DNA from: CAYWKL01 sp964459095
Lineage (GTDB): Bacteria; Patescibacteriota; Microgenomatia; Daviesbacterales; UBA10151
Reading direction: 5' to 3'
Length of the DNA stretch: 30,828 nucleotides
Assembly (NCBI GenBank): GCA_964459095.1
Contig: CAYWKL010000009.1
Location: 1-30,828 of the forward strand
Shown here: positions 27,841 through 30,828 of the stretch, piece by piece
Layout: the number at the start of each line of letters is the position of its first letter
Position numbering within the stretch: position 1 is the stretch's first letter
Notes under the pieces: generated by a model
Told to the model about the DNA's origin: nothing
The model's input: the letters and a program-made list of their open reading frames with translations, nothing else
Databases searched by the model: none
Position numbers and translations under genes: made by a program

Positions 27841-30396
27841 ATGGCAGATATCGGTAAAATTGAACCTATTTCTCTTACAGATGAAATGCAGAAATCCTAT
27901 TTGGATTATGCAATGTCGGTTATAGTCTCCCGCGCCCTTCCAGATGTCCGTGACGGCCTTAAACCAGTCCAGAGAAGAATAGTTTATGCAATGCAGCAGC
28001 AAAATTTACACCATACCAGTAGGTATCAAAAATCTGCTGCTGTTGTTGGTGAGGTTTTGAAAAACTACCATCCACACGGTGATGCTCCTGTTTATGAAGC
28101 TATGGTTAGAATGGCCCAGGATTTTTCAATGAGGTATATGCTGGTTGATGGCCAAGGAAATTTTGGCTCAGTTGATGGAGATTCACCGGCAGCCATGAGG
28201 TACACTGAAGCAAGGCTTTCTCCTATAGCTGACGAACTGCTCCGGGACATAAATAAAGATACTGTAAATTTTATTGATAATTATTCTGGAACTACGGAAG
28301 AACCAACCTTACTACCAGCTGTTATCCCTAATCTTTTACTAAATGGTGCTTCTGGTATTGCTGTTGGAATGGCAACCCAAATTCCTCCACACAATTTAGG
28401 TGAAGTAACCGATGCGTTGATTTATATGATTGAGCATCCTTTAAAACCCGACAGCAAAAGACCAGAAACAATTGAGGGTTTGGGACAAACAAGAGAAGTT
28501 ATAAAAGACCCAAGCGTTTTCCAGTCAGAAGCTACTGTTGAGGATTTAATGAAATTTATTAAAGGACCGGACTTTCCAACAGGAGCTTCTATTTACGATT
28601 CCTCTGAAATTTTAGCAGCATATGCCACTGGAAAAGGAAGAATTGTAATGCGGGCTAAAGCTGAAATTGAGGAAACAAAATCCGGCCGCTTTGACATTAT
28701 TATAACCGAGCTTCCTTATCAGGTTAATAAAGCTACATTAATTGCGAGAATTGCAGATTTAGTAAAAGAGAAAAAATTGGAGGGAATTGCGGACTTGCGA
28801 GATGAGTCAGACAGGAAAGGAATGAGAATTGTTCTTGAGCTTAAAAGAGACGGTAAGCCCCAATCAGTTTTAAATAATTTATATAAACACACAGCACTTC
28901 AGTCAGTTTTTAATGTAAACATGGTGGCGTTGTCTGATGGAGTACCTCATTTAATGACCCTAAAACATGTTTTAGAAGAATTTATTAGGCACAGGCAGGT
29001 TATTGTACGACGAAGATCTGAGTTTGAATTAAAAGAAGCAAAAGCCAGAGAACATATTTTAGAAGGGTTAAAAATTGCTGTAGACAATATTGATGAGGTA
29101 ATAGACACAATTAAAAAAAGCAAAGACGCTGACGAGGCAAAAATTAACTTAATGGCTAAATTTAAATTAACAGAGATTCAATCTTTAGCTATTTTGGATA
29201 TGCAGCTTAGGCGTTTAGCAGCACTGGAGAGACAAAAAATAGAAGATGAAATAAAAATGGTTAGGGAGTTAATAGCATATCTTGAAGATTTATTGGCTTA
29301 CCCTGAAAAAATATTAAAAATTATAAAAGATGAAATTATAAAGATTAAAGATAGGTACGGCGATGATAGAAAAACTCGCGTTTATAAACAAAAAGTTGGG
29401 GAGTTTTCTGAGGAAGATTTGGTTGCAGACGAGGTAACAATAGTTACAGTAACAGAAGGGGGATACGTAAAGCGCCAATCCCCAATGAGCTTTAGGATTC
29501 AGGCCCGTGGAGGCAAAGGTGTTTCAGGAATTACAACTAAAGAAGAAGATGCTGTATCCCACATTTTCTATACAAAAACGCTGGATAATCTACTTTTTTT
29601 TACAGACAAGGGAAGGGTTTTTCAAATTAAAGTTTGGGAAATTCCAGAAACATCAAGAATTGCTAAGGGACAAGCAATTGTTAATTTAATTAATGTTGAG
29701 CAAGGGGAAAAACTTACAGCAATGCTTACAACGCGCGCTAAAGACAAAACAAAATATCTGTTTATGTGTACAAAAAGAGGGAATGTTAAAAAAACTGCAG
29801 TAGAGGAGTATGCAAATATTAGAAAAAATGGACTTATTTCTATAAAACTAGATAGCGGTGATGAATTATCGTGGGTAGTTCCCACAAGTGGGGAAAACGA
29901 TGTAATCATAGTATCGAGACGCGGTCAGTCAATTCGTTTTGGTGAATCTCAAGTAAGACCTACTCATAGAGATACTTCTGGAGTAAGAGGAATTATGCTT
30001 TCAAAAGACGATGAGGTTGTCTCAATGAATTTAGTAAGCAATCAAAATGATCAACTTTTAGTTGTAATGAAAAATGGTTTAGGTAAAAAAACACAACTTT
30101 CTTCCTGGAAAAGACAAGGAAGAGGAGGCTCAGGTATAAAAGCAGCCCAAGTGACTGAAAAAACAGGGGAAATTGTCACAGCAGAGGTTATCTCAGGTTT
30201 GGTTGATACTTTAGTATTAACCTCAACTAAAGGTCAATTAATAAAACTAAATTTAAAAGAAGTCCCAACTTTGCAAAGGCAAACTCAGGGTGTAATATTA
30301 ATGAGAGTAAAGCCTGGTGAGAAAGTTGCAGCAGCAACAGTAGTTTCCTCAAAAGAAAAAATAGTTGTAAACAATGAAAACGGAAAAACTAATTAG
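27841..30396 (+). CDS. gyrA: DNA gyrase subunit A
   Basis: This is an 851-residue type IIA topoisomerase breakage-reunion subunit. The N-terminal SYLDYAMSVIVSRALPDVRDG and the active-site Tyr121 in AAMRYTEARLSP are intact. The tower and coiled-coil region (ILDMQLRRLAALERQKIEDE) follows. The C-terminal beta-pinwheel contains QARGGKG near residues 554-560, a slightly altered GyrA box that favours gyrase over ParC. Residues about 201-225 (KPDSKRPETIEGLGQTREVI region) are a longer than usual linker before FIKGPDFPTGA, without palindromic DNA. The residues corresponding to the quinolone-resistance region read HPHGDAPVYEAMVRMAQDF. The 3' end overlaps the next gene by 23 nt. Confidence 0.96.
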   Translation: MADIGKIEPISLTDEMQKSYLDYAMSVIVSRALPDVRDGLKPVQRRIVYAMQQQNLHHTSRYQKSAAVVGEVLKNYHPHGDAPVYEAMVRMAQDFSMRYMLVDGQGNFGSVDGDSPAAMRYTEARLSPIADELLRDINKDTVNFIDNYSGTTEEPTLLPAVIPNLLLNGASGIAVGMATQIPPHNLGEVTDALIYMIEHPLKPDSKRPETIEGLGQTREVIKDPSVFQSEATVEDLMKFIKGPDFPTGASIYDSSEILAAYATGKGRIVMRAKAEIEETKSGRFDIIITELPYQVNKATLIARIADLVKEKKLEGIADLRDESDRKGMRIVLELKRDGKPQSVLNNLYKHTALQSVFNVNMVALSDGVPHLMTLKHVLEEFIRHRQVIVRRRSEFELKEAKAREHILEGLKIAVDNIDEVIDTIKKSKDADEAKINLMAKFKLTEIQSLAILDMQLRRLAALERQKIEDEIKMVRELIAYLEDLLAYPEKILKIIKDEIIKIKDRYGDDRKTRVYKQKVGEFSEEDLVADEVTIVTVTEGGYVKRQSPMSFRIQARGGKGVSGITTKEEDAVSHIFYTKTLDNLLFFTDKGRVFQIKVWEIPETSRIAKGQAIVNLINVEQGEKLTAMLTTRAKDKTKYLFMCTKRGNVKKTAVEEYANIRKNGLISIKLDSGDELSWVVPTSGENDVIIVSRRGQSIRFGESQVRPTHRDTSGVRGIMLSKDDEVVSMNLVSNQNDQLLVVMKNGLGKKTQLSSWKRQGRGGSGIKAAQVTEKTGEIVTAEVISGLVDTLVLTSTKGQLIKLNLKEVPTLQRQTQGVILMRVKPGEKVAAATVVSSKEKIVVNNENGKTN

Positions 30397-30589
30397 TTTA
30401 ATAGCAGCACTATATTTTGTAATAGGACTTATTTTTGCAGTTTGTTTTGCACTTTTTTACCATTGGCCAGCCTTGGGATTTTTAAGCCCAGGATTTTACA
30501 TGGTAATCCTAACCTGGCCAATACAAGCAATAGGTTTTATCTCAGATTTTCTAAGATTTGGTTTTTCAGGTAAACCTATTGAGCTTTAA
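30374..30589 (+). CDS. Small two-helix membrane protein, unknown function
   Basis: This is a 71-residue protein with two hydrophobic segments (about residues 6-27 and 33-58). A short aromatic-rich turn (FYHWPALGF) separates them, and the tail is polar. The ATG lies inside the end of gyrA (23-nt overlap), so the two are probably translationally coupled. No family motif is recognised. Hydrophobic composition over the whole length and continuation well beyond gyrA make a real gene likely. Confidence 0.62.
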   Translation: MKTEKLISLIAALYFVIGLIFAVCFALFYHWPALGFLSPGFYMVILTWPIQAIGFISDFLRFGFSGKPIEL

Positions 30590-30599
30590 ATAATTCTAA

Positions 30600-30628
30600 T
30601 TGACAATTAAAAGTAGCTGGTCTATAAT
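30600..30628 (+). promoter_or_regulatory. Consensus sigma70-type promoter
   Basis: Perfect TTGACA (30600-30605), a 17-bp spacer, and perfect TATAAT (30623-30628). It is the best match to consensus in the window. An ATG follows at 30637, so the transcript would be near-leaderless. Confidence 0.82.
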
Positions 30629-30636
30629 CTCAAACT

Positions 30637-30702
30637 ATGAGTCAATTAGAAAGGCAAAGAGTTGTTCTTCCAAACCCAACCATAAAACCCCTTAACCTGT
30701 AA
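30637..30702 (+). CDS. Putative 21-residue leaderless small protein or leader peptide
   Basis: This is an ATG-to-TAA frame of 22 codons beginning MSQLERQRVVLPNP, proline- and basic-residue-containing, with no signal peptide or membrane segment. The support is its position: the ATG lies eight bases past a perfect -10. Downstream is a weak aaaag/ctttt hairpin with a short T-run (30701-30717). It may instead be a leader peptide or a small RNA, or the promoter may serve the downstream gene. No homologue is recognised. Confidence 0.4.
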   Translation: MSQLERQRVVLPNPTIKPLNL

Positions 30703-30724
30703 AAGTAAACTCTTTTTGTGATTT

Positions 30725-30748
30725 TGGTATGATAGACTAGTCTATCAT
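30725..30748 (+). promoter_or_regulatory. Extended -10 promoter overlapped by a perfect 20-nt palindrome
   Basis: TGGTATGAT (30725-30733) is an extended -10. The palindrome atgatagactagtctatcat (30729-30748) begins inside it and covers the predicted start site near 30740. This is the geometry of a repressor operator. The next gene starts at 30765. Confidence 0.7.
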
Positions 30749-30764
30749 TATTTAATCATTATTT

Positions 30765-30828
30765 ATGCCAAAGCTTTCTTATTCTTCGGATCCAAAAAAA
30801 CTAGCTAATTTTATCCACAGATTTTGGA
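30765..30828 (+). CDS. 5' end of an unidentified gene (truncated by window), possible regulator
   Basis: Only 21 codons are visible: MPKLSYSSDPKKLANFIHRF and one more residue. The start is supported by the promoter and operator just upstream. The fragment is too short for firm assignment. The FIHRFW helix would fit the beginning of a helix-turn-helix protein, and a palindrome over its own promoter would fit an autoregulated repressor such as a LexA-type protein. That is a guess from context. Confidence 0.5.
   Translation, partial: MPKLSYSSDPKKLANFIHRFW

Noticed and set aside
28441..28545. Longer linker in GyrA considered as a repeat insertion
   Set aside because: The DNA shows no palindrome or direct repeat, so it looks like ordinary loop variation.

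Overview
The window is an AT-rich bacterial chromosome segment that uses the standard stop codons, TGA included. I read it as a member of the Candidate Phyla Radiation (Patescibacteria), probably of the Microgenomates type. The reasons are a large type IV pilus cluster with no secretin, an acyl-carrier-like protein without its attachment serine, a minimal DNA polymerase III delta'-like protein, very short or absent 5' leaders, and housekeeping genes carrying repeat-derived insertions. The taxonomic placement is inference; no rRNA is present.

Left block (1-4637, + strand): the 3' end of recG, rpmF (L32), a REP-associated tyrosine transposase (RAYT1) bracketed by inverted REP hairpins, then nusB, an ACP-like gene, rnc, rpsP, khpA and trmD. 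This is a compact translation and RNA-processing set. It converges on the pilus block, and the last 18 nt of trmD overlap the last 18 nt of pilO.

Middle block (4620-20690, - strand): a type IV pilus machine. Transcription runs right to left: pilB, pilT, pilC, then (after RAYT2) a prepilin, prepilin peptidase pilD, a run of eight more prepilin-like genes and two PilX-like proteins, and finally pilM-pilN-pilO. Two + strand intrusions interrupt it: RAYT2 with its own REP family (15925-16693), and a small CxxC/CxxC protein gene followed by a solitary REP (7010-7208). Two prepilin leaders contain a heptanucleotide repeated exactly four times inside the coding sequence, which suggests phase-variable pilins.

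Right block (20798-30828, + strand): a holB-like gene, gyrB, murC, murD, ddl, gyrA, a small membrane protein, a 21-codon ORF behind a consensus promoter, and the first 21 codons of a gene whose promoter is overlapped by a perfect 20-nt palindrome. GyrB, MurC and MurD each carry an in-frame insertion encoded by palindromic repeat DNA, reminiscent of Rickettsia palindromic elements.

The most unusual theme is repeat DNA used in several ways: REP/RAYT units whose conserved tail doubles as the transposase -35 box, palindromic elements tolerated inside essential proteins, and simple repeats that encode prepilin leaders. A second theme is leaderless expression: at eight genes the start codon lies only 7-13 nt past a recognisable -10 box.
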